This document shows positions 1-8,112 of a stretch of 64,000 bases of DNA, in pieces (positions within the stretch are counted from its first letter, which is position 1; each line of letters starts with the position of its first letter). The translations under genes and the position numbers were made by a program. The stretch is from Streptomyces griseomycini. GTDB taxonomy: Bacteria; Actinomycetota; Actinomycetes; Streptomycetales; Streptomycetaceae. The DNA is taken from positions 124,001-188,000 of the forward strand of contig NZ_JACHJI010000006.1 in NCBI RefSeq assembly GCF_014203535.1, read 5' to 3'. The notes under the pieces are model-generated. The model was not told where the DNA came from and searched no databases. It worked only from the letters and a program-made list of their open reading frames with translations.

Positions 1-1
1 C

Positions 2-652
2 ATGGCCGCCGAACTGGCCGAGGACGAGGGCATCCAGGTCGCGAAGGTGCTGGTCGATGACGATGTCGCGGTGACCGACAGCCTCTACACGGCCGGGCGC
101 CGGGGCACGGGGGCGACGCTGTTCGTGGAGAAGATCGCCGGCGCGGCGGCGGAGGAGGGCCTGCCGCTGGAGCGGGTGGAGGCCGTCGCCCGGCAGGTGA
201 ACGAGAACTCCCGCAGCTTCGGTGTCGCGCTGAGTGCCTGCACGACGCCCGCCAAGGGCAGCCCGACCTTCGACCTCCCCGCCGGTGAGCTGGAGTTGGG
301 CATCGGCATCCACGGCGAGCCCGGCCGGGAGCGGCGGCCGATGATGACCTCCGGTGAGATCGCCGAGGTCGCCGTCGACGCGATCCTGGAGGACCTCGCC
401 CCGCGCAGTCCCGTCCTGGTCCTGGTCAACGGCATGGGCGCGACCCCGCTGCTGGAACTGTACGGATTCAACGCCGAGGTGCAGCGGGTGCTCGGCGAGC
501 GCGGTGTGCCCGTCGCCCGCGTGCTCGTCGGCAACTACGTCACGTCCCTGGACATGGCGGGCGCCTCGGTCACCCTGTGCCAGATCGACGAGGAACTGCT
601 GCGGCTGTGGGACGCGCCGGTGCGGACCCCGGGGCTGCGCTGGGGTATGTGA
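2..652 (+). CDS. dhaK: dihydroxyacetone kinase subunit DhaK (3' part, cut by window edge)
   Basis: C-terminal two thirds of DhaK, the dihydroxyacetone-binding subunit of the PTS-dependent kinase DhaKLM, which converts dihydroxyacetone to its phosphate using phosphate relayed by DhaM and DhaL. The frame is open to the left edge; a full DhaK is about 330 residues and 216 are visible, so the ATG at position 2 is probably internal. The substrate-binding histidine lies in the motif GIHGEPG (visible residue 104), and the GxGxT and NGMG motifs of the family are present. It is followed 49 bp later by dhaL and then dhaM on the same strand, which confirms the assignment and suggests one operon. Confidence 0.93.
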   Translation: MAAELAEDEGIQVAKVLVDDDVAVTDSLYTAGRRGTGATLFVEKIAGAAAEEGLPLERVEAVARQVNENSRSFGVALSACTTPAKGSPTFDLPAGELELGIGIHGEPGRERRPMMTSGEIAEVAVDAILEDLAPRSPVLVLVNGMGATPLLELYGFNAEVQRVLGERGVPVARVLVGNYVTSLDMAGASVTLCQIDEELLRLWDAPVRTPGLRWGM

Positions 653-701
653 GGGACGCCGGGGCAGTGGTTCACGAAGACCCAGTACACGAGGAGATCC
701 C

Positions 702-1319
702 GTGCTCGACGCCGACTTCTTCCGCCGTTGGATGACGGTGACCGCCGCGTCCGTGGACCGCGAGGCGCAGCGGCTCACCGCCCTCGACTCGCCGATCGGC
801 GACGCCGACCACGGCAGCAACCTCCAGCGCGGGTTCGCGGCGGTGCGGGCCGCGCTGGAGAAGGAGCCGCCCGCCACCCCCGGCGCGGTGCTGATCCAGT
901 CCGGGCGGCTGCTCATCTCGACCGTGGGCGGCGCCTCGGGCCCGCTGTACGGGACGCTGCTGCGGCGCACCGGCAAGGCGCTCGGGGACGCCGCCGAGAT
1001 CGATGAGCGGCGGCTGGCCGAGGCCCTGCGCGCCGGGGTGGACGCGGTGATGCAGCTCGGGGGCGCCACGGCGGGCGACAAGACGATGATCGACGCGCTG
1101 CTGCCCGCCGTGGACGCGCTCGGTGACTCGTTCGCCGCGGCCCGCACCGCCGCCGAGGAGGGCGCCGTGGCCACGACGCCGTTGCGGGCCCGCAAGGGCA
1201 GGGCCAGTTACCTCGGTGAGCGGAGCATGGGACACCAGGATCCGGGGGCCACGTCGGCGGCGCTGCTGATCGCCGCGCTGGCCGATGTCGCCGCGGAGGC
1301 GGGAGCCGGGGATGAGTGA
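702..1319 (+). CDS. dhaL: dihydroxyacetone kinase ADP-binding subunit DhaL
   Basis: DhaL, 205 residues, the subunit that holds tightly bound ADP as a phosphate shuttle between DhaM and dihydroxyacetone in DhaK. The metal- and nucleotide-binding motif GDADHGSN sits at residues 33-40, followed by the GGASGPLYG and AGDKTMIDAL motifs typical of the family. I chose the GTG at 702 because GAGGAG lies six bases upstream (691-696); longer frames start inside dhaK and have no homology to DhaL. It overlaps the start of dhaM by 8 bp, so the two are translationally coupled. Function is inferred from family motifs and from the dhaK-L-M order. Confidence 0.93.
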   Translation: MLDADFFRRWMTVTAASVDREAQRLTALDSPIGDADHGSNLQRGFAAVRAALEKEPPATPGAVLIQSGRLLISTVGGASGPLYGTLLRRTGKALGDAAEIDERRLAEALRAGVDAVMQLGGATAGDKTMIDALLPAVDALGDSFAAARTAAEEGAVATTPLRARKGRASYLGERSMGHQDPGATSAALLIAALADVAAEAGAGDE

Positions 1320-1722
1320 CGAGAAGCGGGTGGGGATCGTGCTGGTGTCGCACAGCGCGTCGGTGGCCGCGTCGGTGGCGGAGCTGGCGAAGGGGCTGGC
1401 GGGCGCCGGTGCCGCGGTGCCGGTGGCGCCGGCGGGCGGCACCGAGGGCGGCGGTCTCGGCACGAGCGCGGAGCTGATCGCCGCGGCGGCCGCGTCCGTC
1501 GACCGCGGGGCCGGCGTCGCCGTCCTGACCGACCTGGGCAGCGCGGTGCTCACGGTGAAGGCGCTGCTCGCGGAGGGCGACGAACTGCCCGGGAACACCC
1601 GTCTGGTGGACGCGCCGTTCGTGGAGGGCGCGGTGGCCGCGGTGGTCACGGCGGCCGCGGGAGCCGATCTGGCGGCGGTGGAGGCGGCGGCCGCGGAGGC
1701 GTACACGTACCGGAAGGTGTGA
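1312..1722 (+). CDS. dhaM: PTS-dependent dihydroxyacetone kinase phosphotransferase subunit DhaM
   Basis: DhaM, 136 residues, an EIIA-mannose-like domain that takes phosphate from HPr of the phosphotransferase system and rephosphorylates the ADP in DhaL. The phosphorylated histidine is His14 in the motif VGIVLVSHS; the GGT and DLGSA motifs of this fold follow at about residues 44 and 78. Only the single EIIA-like domain is present: the HPr and EI-like extensions found in some DhaM proteins are absent, so the cell must supply general PTS proteins from elsewhere. The ATG overlaps the dhaL stop region, consistent with an operon. Confidence 0.92.
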   Translation: MSDEKRVGIVLVSHSASVAASVAELAKGLAGAGAAVPVAPAGGTEGGGLGTSAELIAAAAASVDRGAGVAVLTDLGSAVLTVKALLAEGDELPGNTRLVDAPFVEGAVAAVVTAAAGADLAAVEAAAAEAYTYRKV

Positions 1723-1750
1723 GGGGCCGGAGGGCGCGAGGGGCCGGGGG

Positions 1751-1773
1751 GCGGAGGCCCCCGCCCCCTCCGC
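1751..1773. terminator. possible bidirectional hairpin between dhaM and the chitosanase gene
   Basis: GCGGAGG (1751-1757) and CCTCCGC (1767-1773) can pair with a C-rich loop, in the 79-bp gap between two convergent genes. The stem is short and there is no U-tract, so this is a weak call. Confidence 0.35.
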
Positions 1774-1801
1774 TTCGCCTTCACCGCCCCCGTCGGCCGG
1801 T

Positions 1802-2527
1802 TCAGCCGCCGTCCACGAACCGCCGGGCCAGCCGCTCCCCCGCCGCCACCGCCGCCCCGTGGTCCTCGATGGGGGTCACCCGGCTGTCCCTGAACACGAT
1901 GTAGGTGACGCCGGAGGGTGCGCCGCCGCCGTGCGGGTCGGGGTCGATGCCGAGGGTCTCGGCCATGGCGTAGGAGGCCTCGCCGATGATGCCCGCGGGG
2001 CCGGTGTCACCGACGACCCCGTACCGCACCCGGTCCCCGTACACCACCGCCGCGACCGATCCTCCGCGCACGCCGTGGGCCCGGTAGTCCCACACGGCGC
2101 TGGGCGCGGGCACCACCACGAAGGGCAGGCGCTCGGAGCTCAGCGGGCGGCCGTCGGACTGCGCGAAGGCCGTGGCGGCGGAGAAGTACGGGTCGGTCCG
2201 GGCGTTGCAGCGGCTGCCGGGACGGCCGTCGCAGTCGATGTCCATGTCGGCCTTCCAGAACACGGCGTCGTGCGTGCCGCACACCGGGACGGTGGCGCGG
2301 GAGCCGTGGTCCGTGCGGTAGAGGCCCCGGGAGACGGGCGTGCAGTCGCGCACCCCGGCCAGCAGTTCGGCCGCGGTGACGGAGGCCGCGCGCCGCGTGA
2401 CCGGTTCGGTGCGGGGCTGCGGCGCGGCGGCGGCGGGGGACGCGGCGACGGCGGGGAGTGCCGTGGGGGCGAGCAGGACGGCACCGGCCATGGCCAGGGT
2501 GAACGACTGGACTCGGGACACGATCAC
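1802..2527 (-). CDS. secreted glycoside hydrolase family 75 chitosanase
   Basis: About 241 residues with an N-terminal signal peptide (basic start, hydrophobic core to about residue 24, Ala-X-Ala cleavage region near residue 29). The motif FWKADMDIDCDG (residues 90-101) and the later VVYGD...VVGDTGP...IGEASYAMA block (about 161-189) are characteristic of GH75 endo-chitosanases, which cut beta-1,4-glucosamine chains. Three to four cysteines suggest disulfides, as expected for an exported enzyme. Start chosen at GTG 2527, just before the signal peptide, behind GAGAGG; a second GTG two codons later is also possible. Expected role is extracellular breakdown of chitosan. The family assignment rests on motif recognition. 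Confidence 0.85.
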   Translation of the reverse strand: MIVSRVQSFTLAMAGAVLLAPTALPAVAASPAAAAPQPRTEPVTRRAASVTAAELLAGVRDCTPVSRGLYRTDHGSRATVPVCGTHDAVFWKADMDIDCDGRPGSRCNARTDPYFSAATAFAQSDGRPLSSERLPFVVVPAPSAVWDYRAHGVRGGSVAAVVYGDRVRYGVVGDTGPAGIIGEASYAMAETLGIDPDPHGGGAPSGVTYIVFRDSRVTPIEDHGAAVAAGERLARRFVDGG

Positions 2528-2948
2528 GAGGGCCTCTCGTCGGGGGCACTGACGGTCACTCGGCCCCATTTGATCCCGCAGCGGTGGCGGCGCCACCTCG
2601 GCAGGGCCGGACGAGGCACGGTCGCACCAGTGGCCGCGACAGGGCCGGGGACCCGAGCCCGTGTCCGCTCCCGGCCCCCGGCCGCCCGCGCCGGCGCGGG
2701 ATCTGCGACGACAGCGGTCCGCGCCACGGGCCTGAACTCCCGAGCCCTCATGGGCAGTTCAGCCGTTCGGACGCTCAGCATACGTAATGCGCCGGGACAC
2801 CCGCCCACGACCGCCCTCTTGATGTGACCCCGCCAGCAGGGCCATATTGGTCCGGACCATTGCCCAGGCCGTTGCCCGGACCCCCGTCCGGGCGCCGTCC
2901 GGGCGACGGTCCGGACCCGTCCCGTGTGCCGCCCCGGGAGGCAGAGTC
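2528..2948. other. divergent intergenic region between chitosanase and Fn3 lipoprotein genes
   Basis: 421 bp without a convincing gene. It holds the upstream regions of two divergent genes. The half nearest the lipoprotein contains two copies of the palindrome GGTCCGGACC. Short open frames here are arginine/proline-rich shadows with no start signals. Confidence 0.6.
2849..2917. promoter_or_regulatory. pair of GGTCCGGACC palindromes
   Basis: Perfect 10-bp palindromes at 2849-2858 (extended to TGGTCCGGACCA at 2848-2859) and 2908-2917, 59 bp apart, 32 to 100 bp before the lipoprotein start. The first resembles the TGGTCTAGACCA core of GntR/HutC (DasR-type) operators but with a different centre. 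Regulator not identifiable from the window. Confidence 0.4.
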
Positions 2949-3947
2949 GTGCGAGGCGTCCCCGTCGCCGTGTCCCCGCGCCGTCTTGTCGCGCTCTGCG
3001 GGGTGTTCCTGCTGGTCGCCTCCTGCGGAGGGGACCGGTCGGGTGAGGCGGCGGCGGACCGGCCGCCCGGAGCGCCGACGGGCGTCACGGCCGAGGCCGG
3101 CAGCGCCACCAGCGTCCACGTCATGTGGAACGCGGTCGCCGCGGCCGACGCCGAGGTGAGCCGGTACGAGGTGTACCGGGGCGCCACCAAGGTCGGGGAA
3201 GTGCCCGGCTCCGCGCACATGGCGGATGTCACCAGGCTCCGTCCCTCGACCACGTACGTCTTCACCGTGCGGGCGCGCGACGCGGACGGGCGGCTCGGAC
3301 CGAGCAGCCGGGAGGTCCGGGCGACGACCCCCGGGGCGGTGGCGGCCGACGACTCCGCCCCCACCCGTCCGGCGGAGCTGCGCGGCCGGGCGGCCGGGAG
3401 CCGGGCGGTCCAGCTGTCGTGGTCCGCCTCGACGGACGACCGGGGCGTGCTGTCGTACGACGTCCACCAGGGCGGAACGAAGATCCACAGCGTCGGCGGG
3501 AACCAGACGGCCGCCGTGGTCACGGGGCTGCGGCCGGGCACCCGCTACGTGTTCACCGTCCGGGCCCGGGACGCGGCCGGCAACCTCTCCCCGGCCGGTG
3601 CCGCCGTCCGCCTCACCACGGCCGGCAGCGGGGACGGCCGGGCCACCGCGCCCACCGGCTTCCGCGCCGCGAGCCACCGGTCCGACGGGGCGTACTACCT
3701 CGACCTGAGCTGGGTGCCGCCGCGGGTGGACGGGGTGGTCACCGAGTACGAGGTGCACCTGGACGGCCGTGCGGCCACCTCCCTCGTCCAGGGCGGCGAC
3801 GCCCCGCGCGACCGGGCGACGTACCGCTTCTACGTGGGGCGGGACCCGGGGGTCACCCACCGGGTCCGGATCCGGGCGATGCTGCCGGACGGGACCTGGG
3901 GCGGCTTCTCGGCGGAGCGCACGGTGACGACGGGCGCGCGGGGCTGA
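2949..3947 (+). CDS. fibronectin type III domain lipoprotein
   Basis: 332 residues. An N-terminal lipoprotein signal ends in the lipobox VAS-C (Cys26), so the protein should be anchored to the outer face of the membrane. Two clear Fn3 repeats follow (about residues 40-125 and 134-215), each with the Trp in strand B (VMWNAV, LSWSAS) and the RPSTTYVFTVRARDADG / RPGTRYVFTVRARDAAG signature; a third, more divergent Fn3-like unit covers about 222-330. There is no catalytic domain, which is unusual because Fn3 repeats in Streptomyces are mostly linkers in secreted glycosidases. GTG 2949 was chosen because GGGAGG lies seven bases upstream; earlier starts add an Arg/Pro-rich, non-signal segment. Function unknown; an adhesion or scaffold role is only a guess. 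Confidence 0.82.
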   Translation: MRGVPVAVSPRRLVALCGVFLLVASCGGDRSGEAAADRPPGAPTGVTAEAGSATSVHVMWNAVAAADAEVSRYEVYRGATKVGEVPGSAHMADVTRLRPSTTYVFTVRARDADGRLGPSSREVRATTPGAVAADDSAPTRPAELRGRAAGSRAVQLSWSASTDDRGVLSYDVHQGGTKIHSVGGNQTAAVVTGLRPGTRYVFTVRARDAAGNLSPAGAAVRLTTAGSGDGRATAPTGFRAASHRSDGAYYLDLSWVPPRVDGVVTEYEVHLDGRAATSLVQGGDAPRDRATYRFYVGRDPGVTHRVRIRAMLPDGTWGGFSAERTVTTGARG

Positions 3948-4116
3948 CCCGCGCCCTCCGGTCGGCCGGACGGCGCGGGGCGTCACCTGCCCGGCGGCGG
4001 CCGGAGTGCGCGCGGGGCCGGGTGCGTCTTGGCTGGCCTCGTGGCAGCACGGGCGTTCCCCGATTCTGGCGGCGCAAGGAACGTACCGCCGACCGTGCCG
4101 CCGGAAGGCAGTCCAC

Positions 4117-4656
4117 ATGCGCACTTCGAAGCCACTGTCCGGCTCCGGCCCGACCGCGGCGGCCGCCGCCGCGCTCGCCCTGGCCCTGACCGGTCCGGCC
4201 GCCGTCGCGAACACCGGGATCTCCGTCAGCACCACCGGGTCGACGGTCTCGGTCATCACCAGTGCGTGCACGCAGGTCGACGGAGGCTGGGGCACCGCCT
4301 CGCTGCTCACCAGCAGCCAGACGAGCTTCTCCCAGGGCCGTCAGGTGACGCTGTCGGGGACCGCCGCGGGACAGTCCGCCGCGTGGGGGGACGTCACCCC
4401 GGGCACGTACACGGTGATCGTGATGTGCTCGAACGGCAACCCCGCGGGCACGCAGTCCGTGGTCGTCTCCCCCGCGCCCAGCCCGTCGGCGGTCTCCCCC
4501 ACGGCCTCGCCGTCCCGCGGGGTGATGGGCGGCATCGGCGGCGGCTCGGAGGACTACGGCACGGAGACGCTGGTGGCGGGCGGCGCGCTGGTCGGCACCG
4601 GCCTGCTCGCCACGGCCTGGTACATGCGCCGCCGCGGCAGGCCGCGCCACCTGTAG
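4117..4656 (+). CDS. secreted protein with C-terminal membrane anchor, function unknown
   Basis: 179 residues: Sec-type signal peptide (about 1-31, Ala-rich core), a Thr/Ser-rich beta-type exterior domain with two Cys (TSACT, VMCSN), a Pro/Ser linker (about 118-134), then a transmembrane segment near 150-169 and a basic RRRGRPRH tail. The layout is a type-I cell-surface protein; there is no LPxTG sortase signal. ATG 4117 is supported by GGAAGG eight bases upstream. I do not recognise a domain with known activity. Short secreted proteins of this architecture are common in Streptomyces. Confidence 0.8.
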   Translation: MRTSKPLSGSGPTAAAAAALALALTGPAAVANTGISVSTTGSTVSVITSACTQVDGGWGTASLLTSSQTSFSQGRQVTLSGTAAGQSAAWGDVTPGTYTVIVMCSNGNPAGTQSVVVSPAPSPSAVSPTASPSRGVMGGIGGGSEDYGTETLVAGGALVGTGLLATAWYMRRRGRPRHL

Positions 4657-4732
4657 ACCCGGCGCCGGCCGCCCTCACGTCCGACGCGCTCCGGTCGGGC
4701 GGCCGGCGTCGCCCCACCGGGTGGTGCGGCGG

Positions 4733-5308
4733 CTACGCCCGGGGCTCCCCGGACGGTTCCGCCTCCCCGGCGTCCGGCAGGTGCGCGAACTCCGACAGCG
4801 CGTGGCCGAGCCACTGGGTCCAGAAGGTCTCCAGGTCGATGCCGGCGCGCAGCACCAGGTGCCGCAGCCGGTCCTGGGGCCCGTTCTTGCCGGGCGGGAA
4901 GTCGCGCCGCTCGATCTCCCGGTACTCCGCCAACTGACGCTCGTGCAGCTCCAGATGGCGCCGCAGGTCGGCCTCGAGGCCCGCGGTGCCGACCACCGCC
5001 GCCGCCCTCAGCCGCAGCAGCAGCGCGTCGCGCACGGGTTTCGGGTCCTGGGCCGCGCCGGTCCAGCGGGCCAGTTCCGCGCGGCCCGGGGGCAGGACCT
5101 CGTAGGCCTTCTTCTGCCCCCGGGCCGGCTGCTCGGCGGGGAGGGCCCGGATCAGGCCCTCGGCCTCCAGTTTCCCCAGCTCGCGATAGATCTGCTGATG
5201 CGTCGCGGACCAGAAGTAGCCGATCGACTTGTCGAAGCGGCGGGTCAGCTCCAGTCCCGACGACGGCTTCTCGAGCAGGGCGGTGAGGATCGCGTGCGGG
5301 AGTGACAT
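4733..5308 (-). CDS. PadR family transcriptional regulator
   Basis: About 191 residues. The N-terminal winged helix (SLPHAILTALLEKPSSGLELTRRFDKSIGYFWSA, written from its first 34 residues; recognition by the SGLEL and QQIYRELGKLEAEGLI blocks) is followed by a coiled C-terminal dimerisation domain typical of the longer PadR subfamily. Such regulators usually repress a neighbouring operon and respond to an aromatic or lipophilic ligand. It lies 33 bp behind fadH on the same strand, so it is probably co-transcribed and may act on the palindrome upstream of fadH. ATG 5308 was preferred to ATG 5317 because it matches the usual PadR start and has a better spaced AGGA. Confidence 0.88.
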   Translation of the reverse strand: MSLPHAILTALLEKPSSGLELTRRFDKSIGYFWSATHQQIYRELGKLEAEGLIRALPAEQPARGQKKAYEVLPPGRAELARWTGAAQDPKPVRDALLLRLRAAAVVGTAGLEADLRRHLELHERQLAEYREIERRDFPPGKNGPQDRLRHLVLRAGIDLETFWTQWLGHALSEFAHLPDAGEAEPSGEPRA

Positions 5309-5341
5309 GGGGCTCATCCTAGGGACGGCCCCGCGGCTCCC

Positions 5342-7357
5342 CTACAGCGCCGCCGCCAGCTCCGTGCCCTGCTTGACGGCGCGCTTGGCGTCCAGTTCGG
5401 CGGCCACGTCGGCACCACCGATCAGGTGGACGGTCCGTCCGGCGGCGACCAGTTCCTCGTAGAGGTCGCGGCGCGGCTCCTGGCCGGTGCACAGCACGAC
5501 CGTGTCGACCTCCAGGACGGTGCTCTCGCCGTCGACGGTGAGGTGCAGCCCGGCGTCGTCGATCCGGTCGTAGCGCACGCCCGGGACCATGGTGACGCCG
5601 CGGTGCTTGAGCTCGGTGCGGTGGATCCAGCCGGTGGTCCTGCCGAGGCCGGCGCCGACCTTGGACGTCTTGCGCTGCAGCAGGTGGACGGTGCGCGGCG
5701 GGGCGGGGCGCTCGGGGGCGGCGAGGCCCCCGGGGGCGCGGTAGTCGAGGTCGACGCCCCACCGGCGGAAGTACGTCTCGGGGTCCTCGTGCGCCTTGTC
5801 GCCGCCGTCGGTGAGGAACTCGGCGACGTCGAAGCCGATGCCGCCGGCGCCGAGGACCGCGACCCGGTCGCCGACGGGGGCGCCGTCCCGCAGCACGTCG
5901 AGGTAGCCGAGGACGCTCGGGTGGTCGACGCCGGGGATGTCGGGGACGCGGGGGGTGACGCCGGTGGCGACGACGACCTCGTCGTGGCCGGTCACGTCGT
6001 CGGCGGTGACGTGCGTGTCCAGGCGTACGTCGACGGCCAGTTCGGCGAGCCGGGTGCGGAAGTAGCGCAGGGTCTCGTCGAACTCCTGCTTGCCGGGGAC
6101 CTTGCGGGCCACGTTGAGCTGGCCGCCGATCTCGCTCGCGGCGTCGAACAGGGTGACGTCGTGGCCGCGTTCGGCGGCGCTCACCGCGCAGGCGAGGCCG
6201 GCCGGGCCGGCTCCGACGACCGCGATCCGCTTGCGGCGGCGGGTCGGGGACAGCACGAGTTCGGTCTCGTGGCAGGCGCGCGGGTTGACCAGGCAGGAGG
6301 TGATCTGCCCGCTGAAGGTGTGGTCGAGGCAGGCCTGGTTGCAGCCGATGCAGGTGTTGATCGCCTCCGGGCGGCCGTCCGCGGCCTTGGCGACGAAGTC
6401 GGGGTCGGCGAGCATCGGGCGGGCCATCGACACCATGTCCGCCGATCCCTCGGCGAGCAGCCGCTCGGCGAGTTCGGGGGTGTTGATCCGGTTGGTGGTG
6501 ACCAGCGGGACCGACACCTCGCCCATGAGGCGCTTGGTCACCCAGGTGTAGGCGCCGCGCGGGACCGAGGTGGCGATGGTGGGGATGCGGGCCTCGTGCC
6601 AGCCGATGCCGGTGTTGATGATGGTCGCCCCGGCGGCCTCGACGGCCTTGGCGAGCGTGATCACCTCGTCCAGGGTGGAGCCGCCGGGCACCAGGTCCAG
6701 CATGGAGAGCCGGTAGACGAGGATGAAGTCCTCGCCGACCGCCTCGCGCACCCGGCGGACGATCTCGACGGGAAAGCGCATCCGGTTCTCGTAGGAGCCG
6801 CCCCAGCGGTCGGTGCGGTGGTTGGTCTGCGCGGCGATGAACTCGTTGATCAGGTAGCCCTCGGAGCCCATGATCTCGACGCCGTCGTAGCCGGCCCGCC
6901 GGGCCAGGCGGGCGGCGCGGGCGTAGTCGTCGATGGTGCGCTCGACCTCGGCGTCGGTGAGCTCCCGGGGCGGGAAGGGGCTGATCGGCGCCTGCAGGGG
7001 GCTGGGGGCGACCAGGTCCCGGTGGTAGGCGTACCGGCCGAAGTGCAGGATCTGCATCGCGATGCGCCCGCCCTCGCGGTGCACGGCGTCGGTGACGGTC
7101 CGGTGCTGCTCGGCCTCGGCCTCGGTGGTGAGCTTGGCGCCGCCCTCGTAGGGCCGTCCCTCGTCGTTGGGGGCGATGCCGCCGGTGACGATGAGGCCCA
7201 CCCCGCCGCGGGCGCGGGCGGCGTAGAACTCGGCCATGCGCGAGAAGCCGCCCTCGGCCTCCTCCAGGCCGACGTGCATGGAGCCCATGAGGACCCGGTT
7301 GGGCAGCGTGGTGAAGCCCAGGTCGAGAGGGGTCAGCAGGTGGGGGTAACGGCTCAT
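5342..7357 (-). CDS. fadH: NADPH-dependent 2,4-dienoyl-CoA reductase / old-yellow-enzyme family oxidoreductase
   Basis: 671 residues, the expected length for FadH, which reduces 2,4-dienoyl-CoA during beta-oxidation of polyunsaturated fatty acids. Residues 1-330 form the FMN-binding TIM barrel; the 4Fe-4S cluster ligands are Cys336, Cys339, Cys343 and Cys355 (CIGCNQAC...C); the FAD site is VVGAGPAG at 380-387 and the NADPH-binding VLGAGGIG follows near residue 515. All catalytic modules are therefore intact. ATG 7357 has GGAGGG immediately upstream. It is the first gene of an apparent fadH-padR operon. Related trimethylamine dehydrogenase or enoate reductase activity cannot be excluded from sequence alone. 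Confidence 0.88.
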   Translation of the reverse strand: MSRYPHLLTPLDLGFTTLPNRVLMGSMHVGLEEAEGGFSRMAEFYAARARGGVGLIVTGGIAPNDEGRPYEGGAKLTTEAEAEQHRTVTDAVHREGGRIAMQILHFGRYAYHRDLVAPSPLQAPISPFPPRELTDAEVERTIDDYARAARLARRAGYDGVEIMGSEGYLINEFIAAQTNHRTDRWGGSYENRMRFPVEIVRRVREAVGEDFILVYRLSMLDLVPGGSTLDEVITLAKAVEAAGATIINTGIGWHEARIPTIATSVPRGAYTWVTKRLMGEVSVPLVTTNRINTPELAERLLAEGSADMVSMARPMLADPDFVAKAADGRPEAINTCIGCNQACLDHTFSGQITSCLVNPRACHETELVLSPTRRRKRIAVVGAGPAGLACAVSAAERGHDVTLFDAASEIGGQLNVARKVPGKQEFDETLRYFRTRLAELAVDVRLDTHVTADDVTGHDEVVVATGVTPRVPDIPGVDHPSVLGYLDVLRDGAPVGDRVAVLGAGGIGFDVAEFLTDGGDKAHEDPETYFRRWGVDLDYRAPGGLAAPERPAPPRTVHLLQRKTSKVGAGLGRTTGWIHRTELKHRGVTMVPGVRYDRIDDAGLHLTVDGESTVLEVDTVVLCTGQEPRRDLYEELVAAGRTVHLIGGADVAAELDAKRAVKQGTELAAAL

Positions 7358-7411
7358 CGGGCCCTCCGTGCGCGCGGTGTCGTGCCTCTGTTGTAGAGGA
7401 CGCCCACCACC

Positions 7412-7431
7412 TTGTGCAACTAGTTGCATAA
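7412..7431. promoter_or_regulatory. palindromic operator upstream of fadH-padR
   Basis: Perfect 14-bp palindrome TGCAACTAGTTGCA at 7415-7428, extended to 20 bp with one mismatch pair (7412-7431), 55-75 bp before the fadH start. A regulator dimer, most simply the co-transcribed PadR, is the likely ligand. The core CAACTAGTTG recurs, with one change, in front of the second padR gene (18831-18840). Confidence 0.6.
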
Positions 7432-7497
7432 GGCGTGACGGAGGGCACAGCGGTCCGGTGGCACCCGCGTCTGCGGAGGTCCGGGGCCCGGGGCGCG

Positions 7498-7866
7498 TCA
7501 GCGGCTCTCGAGGCGCACGTGCAGTTCCTCCTCCTGGTCGCCGGGGACCTTGCTCAGGTCGTGCACCGTGAACAGGGAGTCCAGGGTGGTGCGGAACCGG
7601 TCGATCGCCCAGTAGCCGCCGTGCACGTCGGCGTCGACCGACGCGGACAGCCGGGCCGGGTGGGCGCCCTCGTGCGCGTCGGCGACGTCGAACGTGCCGA
7701 GCCACACGGTGGGACGGGTCTCGTGGAACTCCTCCGGCACGTCGTCGGAGCACCGGTCGGACGTGAAGCACGCGCACAGCGCGTCGAACACGATCCGAGC
7801 GTCGTGCTTGCTGCATCCGCTGATCTCGACCGAGACGGATTCCGGGTGCGGTCGCTCACTGCCCAT
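7498..7866 (-). CDS. conserved hypothetical protein, 122 residues
   Basis: Small acidic soluble protein with a Cys-rich centre (SGCSKHDARIVFDALCACFTSDRC, about residues 17-40) and an alternating beta/alpha C-terminal half. No signal peptide or membrane segment. The ATG at 7866 is backed by AGGAG eight bases upstream; longer frames from 7941 lack a ribosome binding site. I do not recognise the family; the pattern of three or four cysteines could bind metal or form a disulfide, but this is speculation. It stands alone, divergent from the phosphatase gene at 8113. Confidence 0.7.
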   Translation of the reverse strand: MGSERPHPESVSVEISGCSKHDARIVFDALCACFTSDRCSDDVPEEFHETRPTVWLGTFDVADAHEGAHPARLSASVDADVHGGYWAIDRFRTTLDSLFTVHDLSKVPGDQEEELHVRLESR

Positions 7867-8112
7867 CGTGATCGCTCCTCTCGTGGCCACGCCGCCGTGC
7901 CCCGCCCCTCCCCCAGGAAAGCACCACCCGCGGAGGAGCACTACCCGTGGACCGTCTCCCCGGCGCCGACGTCACGGCGCGCCCGGCGCATTGGTGCGGG
8001 ATGGTGGAAACAGACGGCAGGAGCGGCGGAAAATCGTCCCCGCGCGCGGTAGAACAAGGGGAGTCGGCACGGTGACGGCGTGCCGTGAGGATCGGTGAAG
8101 GCGGGGCCTGGG

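Noticed and set aside
5426..7396. 656-codon plus-strand frame antisense to fadH
   Set aside because: Gly/Val/Asp-rich shadow typical of GC-rich antisense; fadH itself has full motif support.
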